Shown here: piece after piece, positions 48,101 through 56,700 of the stretch
Numbering within the stretch: position 1 is the first letter of the stretch
How the letters are laid out: the number at the start of each line of letters is the position of its first letter
Translations under genes and position numbers: made by a program
Notes under the pieces: model-generated
The model's input: the letters and a program-made list of their open reading frames with translations, nothing else
Databases searched by the model: none
Told to the model about the DNA's origin: nothing
Origin: JAJRXR01 sp041402005
Lineage (GTDB): Bacteria > Planctomycetota > Phycisphaerae > Phycisphaerales > UBA1924
NCBI GenBank assembly: GCA_041402005.1
Contig: JAWKTB010000008.1
Location: 1 to 64,000, forward strand
Reading direction: 5' to 3'
DNA length: 64,000 nucleotides

Positions 48101-50317
48101 CGCGATCGGCGAGCCGATGTTCTGCTCTGGCCCGCCGTCGATCGAGATCCGCGGCTGCACCGTTCCCGCGGCCGGGTCGACGACGAGCATGAGCTGCACC
48201 GAGCCCGCCGACAGGAAGCTCAGGGGCGTGAGAGTGTCCTGCACGACCGTCCCGGAGGACTCGTGCACGATGCGGACGCCCACGCCCGAGCCGCTCTTGG
48301 AGCCAAGCGCGATCTCCAGGTAGTTGTCCTGATCGCCCGTGCCGATGTAGATGCCGCCCGACTCATTGCCGACCGGCGTCCGCTCGTCGAAGTAGGGGGC
48401 GTCGAAGCCCGAGGCGACGACAAACTTCCCGGTCGCGCTCGAGACGTTGACGCCGAACTGGAACGCGTTGTTCTGCGTGTTCAGGGAGGCGTAGGCGTCG
48501 CCGGCGTCGATGACGTCGATCGTGAACTTGCCCGCGGCGCCGCCCGGGGTCAGGTCGTCGACGTTGTAGTGGCCCAGGTAGTCCACCCCGTCGGTCATGA
48601 GCCCGGTGAACCCGAGGCCGAACAGCCCGAAGCCCGGCTCGCCGACCGCCCAGCCGTAGTCGATGGGCATGTTGGTCGACATCCCGTTGGCGGCGTCGAT
48701 CGCGTAGGCGTCGGTGGTGTCGGGGATGCCGTCGTTGTCGTCGTCGTTGTCGGTCAGGTCGCCCGTCATGTCCCCGTCGTTGTCGGGGGGCACGCTGCCG
48801 GCCGAGCAGGGGTCGGAGCCGGATGCGATCTCGTCGGCGTTGTCGTAGCCGTCGCTGTCCTCGTCGAGGGCGGGGTTGTTCGCGCCCGTGCACGAGCCCG
48901 AGTCGGCCGGCTCGAAGACGTAGATCTTGCCCCCCGGGTGGTCGCAGGACCAGATCGTGCCCGGGAAGACCTGGCCCGAGCCCTGGGCGGTGACGTCGAG
49001 CTGACGCGTGCCGACGTTGGCGAAGAGCGTCTGCACCGAGGCGGTCGTGCCGCTTGGCCCGAGGATGATCCGCTCGATCGAGTTGCCCGTCCACGTGGCG
49101 GCGATGAGGTTGCCCTGCATCGCGCCGCCGAAGTTGTTGGCGGTGTACTCACACAGACCGTTGGTGGAGGAGCTCCAGACGTGCAGGGCGCCGTCCTGCG
49201 TGCCCGGAACGAGGTAGTTGCACTGTTGAGGGTCTGCGGTCCCCGGGGGGATGGGGCTGAGGCCGTTGATCGTCGCGCCGGCGCGGAAGGGCACGGGGTG
49301 TCCGCCGTACCCGCCGTTCGCGTCCCCGAGCATGCCGAGGTAGTGAAGCTGGTCGCCGTAGGAGTGCGAGCCCGACTCGTTCTGCGCGTTGCCGCACGAG
49401 ATGGGCGGGCCGCCCCAGCCGTTGTTGGGCCCGTTGTCGATGGTGTACAGCCGACCCGTGCTCGTGATGAGGATGTCGTAGGGGTTGCGGTAGCCGGGGG
49501 CCCAGACCTGCACGGGGCCACCGGCGACGATCTTCGCCTGATTCGCGCCGTCGTTTCCGCCGAAGGGGTCGTTCTCGTCGCTCCCGCCCGGGCCCGTGTT
49601 GGGGCGCGTCGGGTCGTCGAGCGTCGGAATGTCGTACGTGGAGTTCCCGATCGCGTCGAGGTCGACGCGGAGAATGGCGGCGGACAACGCGTAATCGGGC
49701 GTGAGCCCGAAGTTGTTCGCCGGCGCGCCCATGTTCGTGTTGCCGCCCTGGGCAATGTAGATGTACCCGTTGGCGGCGTCGAGCGCCATGCCGTTGGAGG
49801 CGTGGTTCTCCTCGCACCGCGGGAGTCCGCGCACGAGATCGACCTTCGTCCACGTCGAGCCGGTCCAGGTGAGGCGCGAGAGGATGCCCGAGTTGGTGTC
49901 GAGCCCAGAGTCCTCGCCGACCGCGATGCGGGGGTCCGAGGACGTGACGTAGATCATCGGATTGGCGGCGGTCCCCGTGACCAGCAGGCCCGTCACCATC
50001 CGCTTGAACTGCTCCGGCGCGAGCGAGCCGTCGTCGTTGTGGTTCGGAATGTCATTGATGATGTTGACGGTCTCGGTCGCGCTGACCGAATACGCGCCCG
50101 CGCCGGTCCGGGTGACTGTGAAGATCTTGATCAGCCCGTTCTGCTGCGAAACGTACAGGCGCCCGTCCGGCCCGAACTGGAGGCTCGTCGGCTGCGACAG
50201 GCTCGCCCCCCCGAGCGTGCCCTTCGTGAAGCTGGGCTGACCCTGGGCGGCGGCATGACTGGTCAGGGCGGCGAGGGCCGCCACAACCCCGAGCGCGAAC
50301 AAACGGCTGGTGCGCAT
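42170..50317 (-). CDS. Giant exported multidomain protein: quinoprotein-like propeller, malectin-like, cadherin-like and LamG-like modules
   Basis: A 2,715-residue exported protein. A signal peptide (MRTSRLFALGVVAALAALTSHAAAQ) is followed by a glucose/sorbosone dehydrogenase-like propeller (about 28-480), a calcium-type DEDSDG.DNADE linker (about 480-545), a first unknown module (784-1081), a choice-of-anchor D-type domain (1084-1180), malectin-like domains (about 1184-1350, 1457-1626 and 1934-2120), a second copy of the unknown module (1630-1937), cadherin-like VLANDxD repeats (about 1360-1454, 2142-2330 and 2562-2655), a LamG-like domain (about 2335-2560) and a planctomycete dockerin-like end (2658-2715). 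GGAGAGAGACG precedes the ATG. It probably binds or oxidises extracellular carbohydrate. The reading frame is unbroken over 8.1 kb; the antisense strand is also open by GC bias. Confidence 0.9.
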   Translation of the reverse strand: MRTSRLFALGVVAALAALTSHAAAQGQPSFTKGTLGGASLSQPTSLQFGPDGRLYVSQQNGLIKIFTVTRTGAGAYSVSATETVNIINDIPNHNDDGSLAPEQFKRMVTGLLVTGTAANPMIYVTSSDPRIAVGEDSGLDTNSGILSRLTWTGSTWTKVDLVRGLPRCEENHASNGMALDAANGYIYIAQGGNTNMGAPANNFGLTPDYALSAAILRVDLDAIGNSTYDIPTLDDPTRPNTGPGGSDENDPFGGNDGANQAKIVAGGPVQVWAPGYRNPYDILITSTGRLYTIDNGPNNGWGGPPISCGNAQNESGSHSYGDQLHYLGMLGDANGGYGGHPVPFRAGATINGLSPIPPGTADPQQCNYLVPGTQDGALHVWSSSTNGLCEYTANNFGGAMQGNLIAATWTGNSIERIILGPSGTTASVQTLFANVGTRQLDVTAQGSGQVFPGTIWSCDHPGGKIYVFEPADSGSCTGANNPALDEDSDGYDNADEIASGSDPCSAGSVPPDNDGDMTGDLTDNDDDNDGIPDTTDAYAIDAANGMSTNMPIDYGWAVGEPGFGLFGLGFTGLMTDGVDYLGHYNVDDLTPGGAAGKFTIDVIDAGDAYASLNTQNNAFQFGVNVSSATGKFVVASGFDAPYFDERTPVGNESGGIYIGTGDQDNYLEIALGSKSGSGVGVRIVHESSGTVVQDTLTPLSFLSAGSVQLMLVVDPAAGTVQPRISIDGGPEQNIGSPIALLGATLDFLRDPSKALAVGIMATSRGGTPYAATWDDIRVYPEGAGAAAVVTIDPPGSTIDGSTYNDGSFQIQNTSTGGQKITQVAFAIDTAMFPDMVFDPNGTAGDTLGRPFTPDGNAGAVGLQSHTFAWPLDGGFQTVAVVFNDFDPGENFAFAVDCDPTSINGAARPGPHESGSVSGLELSGSYVRVTFSDGTILESDTFRKGTTLDASTVTMRPATLGAPTVDVLGVSEPATVSSAGQTVRVGAPSGSSVRLVVIEGGLYLSGVPGGGHDIDPFEANTAISVQEYTGTAGAGGFVDIPITLHKTEAEGGISHIAAVIVGADGRNSRISNTSVVQLVDQALTPSPATVNFGSVVVGASSTQGVTLNAGSSSVQVTGATVTGAGFTLVSPPSFPTTIGAGGNLPLIVRFSPTSGGAYSGQLTVTHNGSGSPLVVPLSGSGLTSSGDVLYRVNVGGATLAAADSSAPAWSGDTATSPSPYLTGTTSIATNGSTIILDGSVPAAAPMAMFQSSRWDPPAAPEMHWAFPVASGTTVEVRLYLGEIWSGAASAGKRVFDVQVEGQLAFDDIDMGGSHGLFHGYMLAHQVTVQDGTLDLDFIHQVQNPQISGIEVVAVSGGGGNTPPVAVNDSASVPQGSSVVIPLLANDSDPDGTLVPSTTALASPPAHGSVSINPSTGAATYTHDGSSTTSDSFTYTVKDDDGATSNAALVSITVTPGVDPGATLYRVNAGGPTIGASGGDWSADTSAAPSSYSNVPGSGNNTASTTHTINMTSSTIPAGTPQAVFQTERWDPATGSELTYSFPVPAGQAVEVRLYMAEIAFTSVGKRIFDVTIDGSLVLNDYDVYAVTGGRWVGRVEKFQIVSDGSVDVQLVHVKENPSIKGVEVVSLEDAPEDGGVATLGVTPDGPIGAGSGNARAFRLTNNSTNGEKIVRARVSLPGSILPDMIFDPFGGAGDFQALAFRVDTDSGVGIGSPQYLQLHNGVDGTEGYDALELTFTDFDPGETLEFSIDVDPLSIHGHPGPSPAGAVCGLELSGATLEVEFDSGLTHSAELTPIPGVPGGASASAKDGRPAAPSITLDTIGAGPAVVLSPSQTVRVTGQPGASVRVFVVEAHLRPDGVPGGAYDLDPFEANTAVVVSEQDITLDGTGHGAANVTLTRTASPEGDIGLNHIAAVVAGAGGVSDLSNVVVAELREFGTGAVTLYRINAGGPAIPSPDGIERGWDEDQAVSSGSAGGPANPGTPSPYVNASQTDKTFGTNSTIAYGPSVPPSTPMQLFKTERWDAAGGSEMLWSFPVTPGAQLEVHLYLSEIYNGITAPGQRVFDVLIEGQLAMDNVDKFAESGGQKKAYVRSFTVTAQDNLLQVQLVHGVENPSICGIEVVQLASSAGASPASGPDAQGSVVITDDGVNQAPTAAGDTSHFTPGGSVVVNVLANDTDPEGALNPSSVTVVTPPAYGEVSVNASTGAVTYTSTDEEATLDSFAYTVADALGAVSGVATVHLTANPGPIAQDDAATVIEFDSVTIDVLANDTDDAELDPRSVTIVDEPSFGSASVDPSTGAITYAHDGTPVQNDTLTYTVRDSDGRESEPASVAIAIRPVDDGVLIEEGLVLRLESDDGLARNEMGVTHWTDLSPTGAEVLVMGGPQVLPGAVGGHDAIALDGVDDALGTVSGVNAMPLADSDRSVFLVARYHSPGAGFAHGQAPANCPGDDTTGFSMGVDDDGTLVAGGSCPDVALDSGVLGIDDAWMTQGAVFQGGTLVHYRDGEVIDAGAVTIATSAGPAVIGRSLDGERGTRMDVAAVLVYDRALTEPQRLSVEKYLRKKYLNRTPTAGEDVAEVDRGAKVTIDVLANDVDDDGALDRTSVEVVVPPSYGSAEVDPDTGVITYTHDGSPTTSDELAYTVVDDLGAQSDPTMVVVSVQNPCPADLAPPFGTLDVSDMLRFLELFASADPAADLADPPGVFTIDDVLLFLQHYAGGCE

Positions 50318-50610
50318 CGTCTCTCTCCAACTGGTCCGACGCCCACAGAGGACCCCACGCCGCCCACCGACGCCCCCATTCCGGGTCCGGCGGGCGACGA
50401 GCGCCCCGGCGCAAGCCTCCTCCTCCTCACAGATTACCGATCTTCACGCGCTGGACGCCCCCCAGATTCTCCTCGAGACCCCGAAACCTCGGGCCCGAAA
50501 ACCGGTAATGAGGGGTTGACCGGCTACGACGCATGTAGTAGCTTGGCTACGACACATGTAGTAGGGCCCGTGACCCCGCCCGGGGCTGGCCCTGAGGGAG
50601 CGCGACGCCC
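50318..50610. other. Divergent intergenic region of the giant gene and the BlaI-M56 pair
   Basis: 293 bp without a gene. The right end holds a TTGACC box and two tandem operator-like repeats (50522-50564). The left end carries the Shine-Dalgarno of the giant gene. A repressor bound at the repeats could affect both genes. Confidence 0.5.
50516..50564 (+). promoter_or_regulatory. Promoter with two tandem BlaI-like operators
   Basis: TTGACC (50516-50521) is followed by GGCTACGACGCATGTAGTAG (50522-50541), CTT, and GGCTACGACACATGTAGTAG (50545-50564). Each 20-bp unit is an imperfect palindrome (TAC.AC...GTAGTA), the type of site bound by BlaI/MecI winged-helix repressors, and the 23-bp period puts both on nearly the same DNA face. 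A -10 candidate TAGCTT (50539-50544) lies across the two units. The next gene encodes a BlaI-family protein, which suggests autorepression. Confidence 0.75.
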
Positions 50611-51012
50611 GTGCCACCCCGCAGCACCGACCTGACCGACTCCGAGCTCGAGGTCCTCAAGGCCCTCTGGGACCTGGGCCCCTCGAGCGTCCGCGAGGTC
50701 CGCGACCACCTGGGCGCCCAGGGGCGGGATCTGGCCTACACGACCGTGCTGACCTTCCTGACCCGCCTGAAGGCCAAACGCTTCGTCTCCAGCCGCAAGA
50801 CGGGCCAGGCCTACGTCTACACCCCCAAGGTCACCCGAGACAAGGTCAGCGGCGCCCGGGTCCGCTCCCTGATGGAGCAGCTCTTCGATGGCTCCCCGGC
50901 CCCCCTCGTCCTCCAGCTCGTCCGCACCCAGCGCTTCACCCCCGAGGAGCTCGCCCAGCTCCGTGACCTCCTGGATTCCCTGGACACGCCCGAGGGTGGG
51001 GGGGAGGCCTGA
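50611..51012 (+). CDS. BlaI/MecI-family transcriptional repressor
   Basis: A 133-residue winged-helix repressor. The DNA-binding domain is clear: LTDSELEVLKALWDLGPSSVREVRDHLG, then AYTTVLTFLTRLKAKRFVSSRKTGQAYVYTPKVTRD, and a helical dimerisation part to the end. Family repressors are cleaved or inactivated when a partner M56 membrane peptidase senses a signal. GTG start with GAGGGAG upstream. The stop overlaps the M56 gene by 1 nt (TGATG), so both are made together; two operator-like repeats lie over its promoter. Confidence 0.93.
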   Translation: MPPRSTDLTDSELEVLKALWDLGPSSVREVRDHLGAQGRDLAYTTVLTFLTRLKAKRFVSSRKTGQAYVYTPKVTRDKVSGARVRSLMEQLFDGSPAPLVLQLVRTQRFTPEELAQLRDLLDSLDTPEGGGEA

Positions 51013-53630
51013 TGAATCCCGACTTGGTCCAGGTCGACACGCTCTGGATCGGGGCGCTGATCGCCATCCCCGTCGCAGCACTCATCGCCCTTGTCTGCCG
51101 CATCGGCGTCCGCTCGCCGGCCACGCGCCACGCCCTCTGGCTGATTGCCCTGCTGGCGTTCGTCGCCCCCAGCGTCGTCTCGATGACGGGCGTGCCCGCC
51201 TGGATCGCCCAGATCAGGGCGCACGTCATCGCGTCGCGTGTACAAGTCCCTGAGATTCCCCACGAATCGGCGCTGCCCGAGGCGGAAGGCGATCCGCCGC
51301 CGCGCACGCCTCTCATCGAATCAACCCGCGAGCACGCCACCTTCGAGGGCTTCGAACCCCTGCCCACGGAACTCGCGTTTCCCAGGCAGAACCCCAGTCC
51401 GTCACCCGACGTCTTCTTCACGCCGATCGAGGCGACACCGCGCGACGCGGTCTGGACCGAACCACGCGTCGACGACGCCCCGATCAGCTCGACCGTCTCG
51501 CCGCCGGCAGGCCCCGCGCCGACCGAGACGTTCGACGCGGAGGTTTCGCCGACGGCCAAGATCGGCTACGGCATCCTGATCGACCGCGCCCGCGCGCAGC
51601 TCATGGCCTGGAGCGCCTGGGGCGACCGCGTCGTGTCCAGCCTCGGATCGGTCCCCCCGGTCTCGGGCGTGGTCTGGCTCCTGGGCGCGCTGCTCGCCGT
51701 GGCGCTGCTGGCCTCGCGAATCATGCTGGATCGGCACACGCTCCGCCAGGCGTCGCCACCGAGCATTGCGGACCAGGCGCTCCTGCGCCGCGCCGCCGAC
51801 CAGATCGCTCTCAAGCGACCCCCACCCCTCCGCTTCGTCGCCCGGCGTGTGTCGCCGATGGTCACCTGCGGCCCGCGCCGACGCCTCGTCATCCCCCGCT
51901 CGCTCTGGGACGATCTCGACGAGGACGCCCGTCTCTCCGTCCTGCTCCACGAGCTGGCCCATATCAAGCGTCGCGACCACTGGACGCACTGGCTCTGTGC
52001 CGGGGTCGGCCTCCTCTACTGGTGGCACCCGCTCGTCTGGCTCGTGCGTTCGCGCCTGGCCGACGAGGCGGACCTCGCCTGCGACGCCTGGGTGACATCG
52101 CTCATGCCCGGCGGGCGTCGCGTGTACGCGACCGCCCTGCTCCGCGCCACCTCGTTCGTGAGCGAGGGGCGTTCCCGATCAAGACCCCGCGCCGGCGCGT
52201 CGCTGGCGATGGCCGCGTCCAGCACACGCCGTCTCTCGAGGAGACTCACCATGGTGATGACACACTCGGTCCGCCCCCGCCTGAGCGCCACGGGCACATC
52301 CGTCGTCGGCATCCTCGCCGTCCTGGCCCTGATCGTCCTGCCGGGCTTTGCCTGCCCGCCCGACGAGAAGGAGAAGTCCGCCCCGGCCGACGTGTACTTC
52401 GGCGATCTCCACGAGCCCGACGACAGCACCTTCGACGAGCACATGCGCCACCGCGAGGACGCCGTCCACGAGGAGGACATGACCCGACTCATGGAGCGTC
52501 TGCACGAGCTGGAGACTCGCCTGGGCGGCCTGCACGAGCAGCTCGACGCGCGTCGGCACGCCGACCTCCATGAGGACACGCCCCACCTCGACCATCGCAT
52601 CGACCTGATCGTCCCCGATGCGCCGTCGCCCATGGATGAAGACGATCGCATCGACCGCCTGTACATCATCCCGGGCGGACGCCTCGAGGCGCTCAGCGCC
52701 CTCATGGTCCGCTCCGATGTCCCGATCCTCGTCACGGCGCAGGACGAGGGGATCGTCGTGCATGCCTCCAGGCGTGACCAGGACACCTTCGCACGCTTCG
52801 CCGCCATGATCTGCCCCGAGGGCGTGACCGTCATCGACACCGATTCGGGGCAGCGTTCCATGCTCTCCGGACAGGCGCTGCGGGGACTGCGGACGACCTC
52901 CCGTGTCGGCGCCGGACCGAGCGGGCTGGCTCCCCTCGCGTTCTCAGGGCCCGGCGTCTTCGCCGTCGTCGGATCGGACGACGGGGAGTGCGAGAAGGAG
53001 TGCGCCGAGGCGTGCGTCGGCGACTGTGGGGAAGGGTGCGAGGGGTGCGACGGATGCGAGATGGCGCCGGAGGCCAAGGCGTCCGACCCGTTCACGGGCG
53101 CCGGCGCCCCCACGCCCGAGCGTCGCGCCGCGGTCGAGGCGATGCGCGTCCGTCTGCGTGACCTCCGCCAGAGCCAGCAGCGGCTGGTGGAGACCGCACG
53201 CGTGAACTCCAACGAGCGGCGCGTACACGAGACCCGTGCGGCCCAGATGGTGCGTCAGGCCGATCGGCTGAGCGAGCAGGCCGACCGCGAGGAGGAGCGT
53301 GCGGACCAGGCCGAGGAGGCCGCCGACGAGATGTCCGACGAGGCCGACGCCCGCGAGAGCGATGGCGACGTGGCCCGGGCCCGGTCGATGCGTGAGCGTG
53401 CCGAGGTGATGCGTCAGCAGTCGCGGGAGCGTCGCGAGCGGGCGGACGTGATCCGGACCCAGTCGGACGAGGTGGAGGCCGCCGCCGAGCGGGCCAGCGA
53501 GGAGGCCGAGCGGGTCCAGGACATGGTCGACGAGTTCGAGGAGGCGATCGAGGAGCTGAGCGCGGAGATCGAGGCCCTCGAGGAGGAACTCACGGAGCTG
53601 GCCCGCGCCCTGGGGGGCGCCAGCCGCTGA
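51012..53630 (+). CDS. M56 (BlaR1-like) membrane peptidase with Cys-rich and coiled-coil sensor region
   Basis: An 872-residue partner of the BlaI-type repressor. Hydrophobic helices near residues 10-32, 35-58 and 215-240 precede the zinc site HELAHIKRRDHW (about 317-328), with the third ligand in LADEADLACDAWV. A further helix (GILAVLALIVLPGFAC, about 432-447) leads to a ~420-residue C-terminal part, probably outside the membrane: charged helices, a cysteine-dense stretch (about 655-690, eleven Cys in CEKECAEACVGDCGEGCEGC and on), and a long coiled coil (about 695-870) of Arg/Glu/Ala heptads. It has no penicillin-binding domain, so beta-lactam sensing is not implied. Confidence 0.88.
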   Translation: MNPDLVQVDTLWIGALIAIPVAALIALVCRIGVRSPATRHALWLIALLAFVAPSVVSMTGVPAWIAQIRAHVIASRVQVPEIPHESALPEAEGDPPPRTPLIESTREHATFEGFEPLPTELAFPRQNPSPSPDVFFTPIEATPRDAVWTEPRVDDAPISSTVSPPAGPAPTETFDAEVSPTAKIGYGILIDRARAQLMAWSAWGDRVVSSLGSVPPVSGVVWLLGALLAVALLASRIMLDRHTLRQASPPSIADQALLRRAADQIALKRPPPLRFVARRVSPMVTCGPRRRLVIPRSLWDDLDEDARLSVLLHELAHIKRRDHWTHWLCAGVGLLYWWHPLVWLVRSRLADEADLACDAWVTSLMPGGRRVYATALLRATSFVSEGRSRSRPRAGASLAMAASSTRRLSRRLTMVMTHSVRPRLSATGTSVVGILAVLALIVLPGFACPPDEKEKSAPADVYFGDLHEPDDSTFDEHMRHREDAVHEEDMTRLMERLHELETRLGGLHEQLDARRHADLHEDTPHLDHRIDLIVPDAPSPMDEDDRIDRLYIIPGGRLEALSALMVRSDVPILVTAQDEGIVVHASRRDQDTFARFAAMICPEGVTVIDTDSGQRSMLSGQALRGLRTTSRVGAGPSGLAPLAFSGPGVFAVVGSDDGECEKECAEACVGDCGEGCEGCDGCEMAPEAKASDPFTGAGAPTPERRAAVEAMRVRLRDLRQSQQRLVETARVNSNERRVHETRAAQMVRQADRLSEQADREEERADQAEEAADEMSDEADARESDGDVARARSMRERAEVMRQQSRERRERADVIRTQSDEVEAAAERASEEAERVQDMVDEFEEAIEELSAEIEALEEELTELARALGGASR

Positions 53631-53665
53631 AAAGACCCACGGGAGGCCCACAATCGGGCGACCCA

Positions 53666-53693
53666 TTGATCCGCGGCGGACGGCGCCCATACT
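53666..53693 (+). promoter_or_regulatory. Predicted promoter of the TPR-ExbB-ExbD-fusion run
   Basis: TTGATC and CATACT are separated by 16 bp in the 167-bp gap between the M56 gene and the TPR gene. The start of the TPR protein lies about 105 bp downstream. Confidence 0.5.
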
Positions 53694-53797
53694 TCGGGCA
53701 GGCTGGTTGAGACCCCCACCCGCCTGACTTGGCGCCGTCCGTCCGCCTGCGCGCCGCGGGGGGTCCGTCCTGCGCCAAAACCCGAGAGGCGTTCCTT

Positions 53798-56700
53798 ATG
53801 GCAACCCAACCCCACCGCCGCCGTCTCATTGCCCTGGCGATCGTGCTGGGCGCCCTGACACCCGCCCTGACCGCGGTCGCGGCCCCCGAGCACGACGAGC
53901 GGGCGTACTACACCGCCAATGGCCTGCTCAACCGGGGCCTCTATGACCTGGCCGCCGACGAGTACCGACGCTTCCTCGAGTCCAACGCGGACCACGAGAA
54001 GGCGCCCCTCGCGCACTACGGCCTTGGTGTCGCCCTCTACCGCCTGGGCCAGCACGCCGAGGCGCTCGAGCAGCTCGACATGGTGGCGGGGGACGAGGCC
54101 TTCGAGTTCGCCGCCGAGACCGACCTGTTGAGGGGGCACTGCCACCTGGCGCTCAACGCCCCGGAGGAGGCGGCCCGCGACTTCGCGAGCGTCGTCCGTG
54201 AGCACGCGGACCACGCCTCCGCGCCCGACGCGGCGGTGCTGCTCGTCGAGTCCCTCAACCGCGCCGGGCGCCACGACGAGGCGGTCCAGGCCGCCGACGC
54301 CGTCGCCAAGCGCTGGCCCGACGCCCCGATGCGCGACCGGGCCGAGCTGTTCAAGGGGCTCTCGCTGCTAGCAACCGACCACCCGACCGAGGCCGCTGAC
54401 GCGTTCGAGGGGATCGTGCGCCGCTCGCCCGACGGCGAGCTTGCGAACAACGCCCAGCTCCTGCTCGCCCAGTCGAGACACCGCCTGGGCGCCCAGGACG
54501 ACGCGGAGCAGGCGTACCGGCGCGTCATCGACCGCGCGCCCCCGGAGCTTGCCGCGGAGGCGATGGTCGGGCTGGGTCAGCTCGAGCGCCAGCGTGGACG
54601 ATTCAAGGAGGCGGCCAAGACGCTCGACGACGCGCTGACGCGATACCCGGACTCGCCGATGGCGCCCCGGGCGTCGCTCGAACGCGCCCGCGTCAGTCTC
54701 GAGACGAACGACCTTGACGCCGCGACCAAGACCCTCGACCGCCTCGCGAGCGAGGGGCCCAAGGACCTGCGGGACGACGCGACGTACTGGCGCGCGAAGG
54801 TGGACCTGCGCCGGGGCGACGCCGAGCGTGCCGCCGCCCGCCTCGAGCAGGCCGCGAGCGACTACCCCGAGAGCGAGCTGCGCCCCGAGATGGTGTACGA
54901 CCGGGCGATCGCCCTGTCGCGTGCCGAGCGGCGCGAGGAGGCGGCCGACACGATCAAGTCGTTCCTGAAGGCGTACCCGAAGCATCGCCTGACGCCCGAC
55001 GCGCTGCACGCCGCGGCCTCGATCGCGCACGCGAGGGGCCTCTACGACGACTCGCTCGCGATGTGCGCGCTCTTCGAGGCCTCGTTCGCCGACAACCCGC
55101 TCGCGCCCGAGGTCGAGATGCTCCGGGCCGAGAACGAGTACATGCGGGGGAACCTGAAGCCCGCGGAGGGCGCGTACCGGGCGGTCCTGGCGAGCAACAT
55201 CCCCGAGTCACTGTCGACCCGAGCGTCGTACCGCCTCGGCATGACGCTCTACCGCGACGGGCGCTTCGGGGAGGCCGAGCCCATGCTGCTCAAGGCCGCC
55301 GACCTCGCCGAGTCCGACCCGAGCTACGCGCGGTCGCTGGTCGCCCTGGGCGACGGGTACTTCGAGCAGGGGGACTGGAAGAAGTCGGAGGGGATGTTCT
55401 CGCGCGTGGTCTCGCTGAACGCCGAGTCCACGCCGATCGACGATGCGCTCTTGAAGCTCGGCCTGTCGCTCGAGCGTCAGGGCGAGTACGAGCGGGCGGT
55501 GGCGGTCTTCCGACGCCTGCTCGTCGAGCACCCGGGCTCGGATCGGCGTCTGCACGCCGAGTTCGAGCTGGCGCAGTCGCTGGTCGCCCTGGAGCGTTAC
55601 GGCGAGGCCGAGCCGCATTTGCAGGCGGTCCTCGACAGCGAGGACAACGAGCGGTTCGCGGCCCACGCGATGAACCACATGGGCGCGGTCGCGCGGGCGC
55701 GTGGGGATCACGCCGCCGCCGCCGACTGGTTCCGGCGCGCCGCCGAGGCGGGGGGTGACGACCTTGGCGCCCGTGCGATGTACGACCAGGCCGAGTCGCT
55801 GCTGGTCGCGGGCAACGCCCAGGCCGCGGTCGAGCGCTTCACGCAGTTCCTGGACGAGCACCCGGACCACGAGCTGGCCGCCCGCGCCGGGGCGCGTCGT
55901 GCCGTCGCCCTCTCGCGCGCCGACCGCCCGGAAGAAGCGCTGAAGGAGATCGAGGCGATCGAGCGGGGCCCGATGAGCGCCCTGCCCGAGCGCATCCGAC
56001 ACGCCGTGATGTACGAGAAGGCGTGGAGCCTGCGCGCCGTCAAGCGTCCCGAGGACGCGGCGGTCGCCTACCGCGACCTGCTCGCCCAGCCCGTGGACAC
56101 GACGCTCCGGGCCTACGCCCTGCTCGACCTGGGCGGGATCGAGCTCGACGCCGAGCACTGGGACAAGGCGAGCGAGGCCCTCGGCGAGCTGGTGACGCTC
56201 CTCGAGTCCGAGCAAGGGGACTGGGACGACGACGTGCGCGCCCAGGGGGCGTACCGCCTCGCCGCCGCCTCGCTCCGCCTGGGCGACAACGAGCGCGCCG
56301 TCGAGCTGCTCGACGGCTTCAGCGATCGGTATCCAAGCTCGGACCTCGTCCCCGCCGCGGGAATCGCGTGCGGCGAGGCCCAGTCCAACCTCGGGCGTCA
56401 CGAGAAGGCCGCCGACGAGTACGCCCGCGTCGCCCGCGACCACGAGGACTCGGAGTACGCCCCGACCGCGCTGCTGCGCCTGGGCGACGAGATGGTCGCG
56501 TTGCAGCGTTGGGAGGACGCCGAGCGCGCCTTCGGGCGGTTCCTCGAGTCGCACGCCGACGACGAGCGCTGGTTCCAGGCCCGCTTCGGCATGGGCTGGG
56601 CCAAGGAGCAGGACGCCAAGCAGGCCGACGCGATCGAGGACTACCGCAGGGTCGTCGACCGTCACCAGGGCCCGACCGCCGCCCGTGCCCAGTTCCAGAT

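Noticed and set aside
42191..50635. Very long plus-strand open frames opposite the giant secreted protein gene
   Set aside because: They are antisense shadows caused by GC-rich third positions; their translations are Arg/Asp/Val/Gly-biased without domains, while the minus strand shows signal peptide and conserved modules.
52900..53100. Cys-rich segment of the M56 protein considered as a ferredoxin domain
   Set aside because: Spacing (C-x3-C-x3-C-x3-C-x3-C-x2-C-x2-C) does not match CxxCxxCxxxCP cluster motifs.
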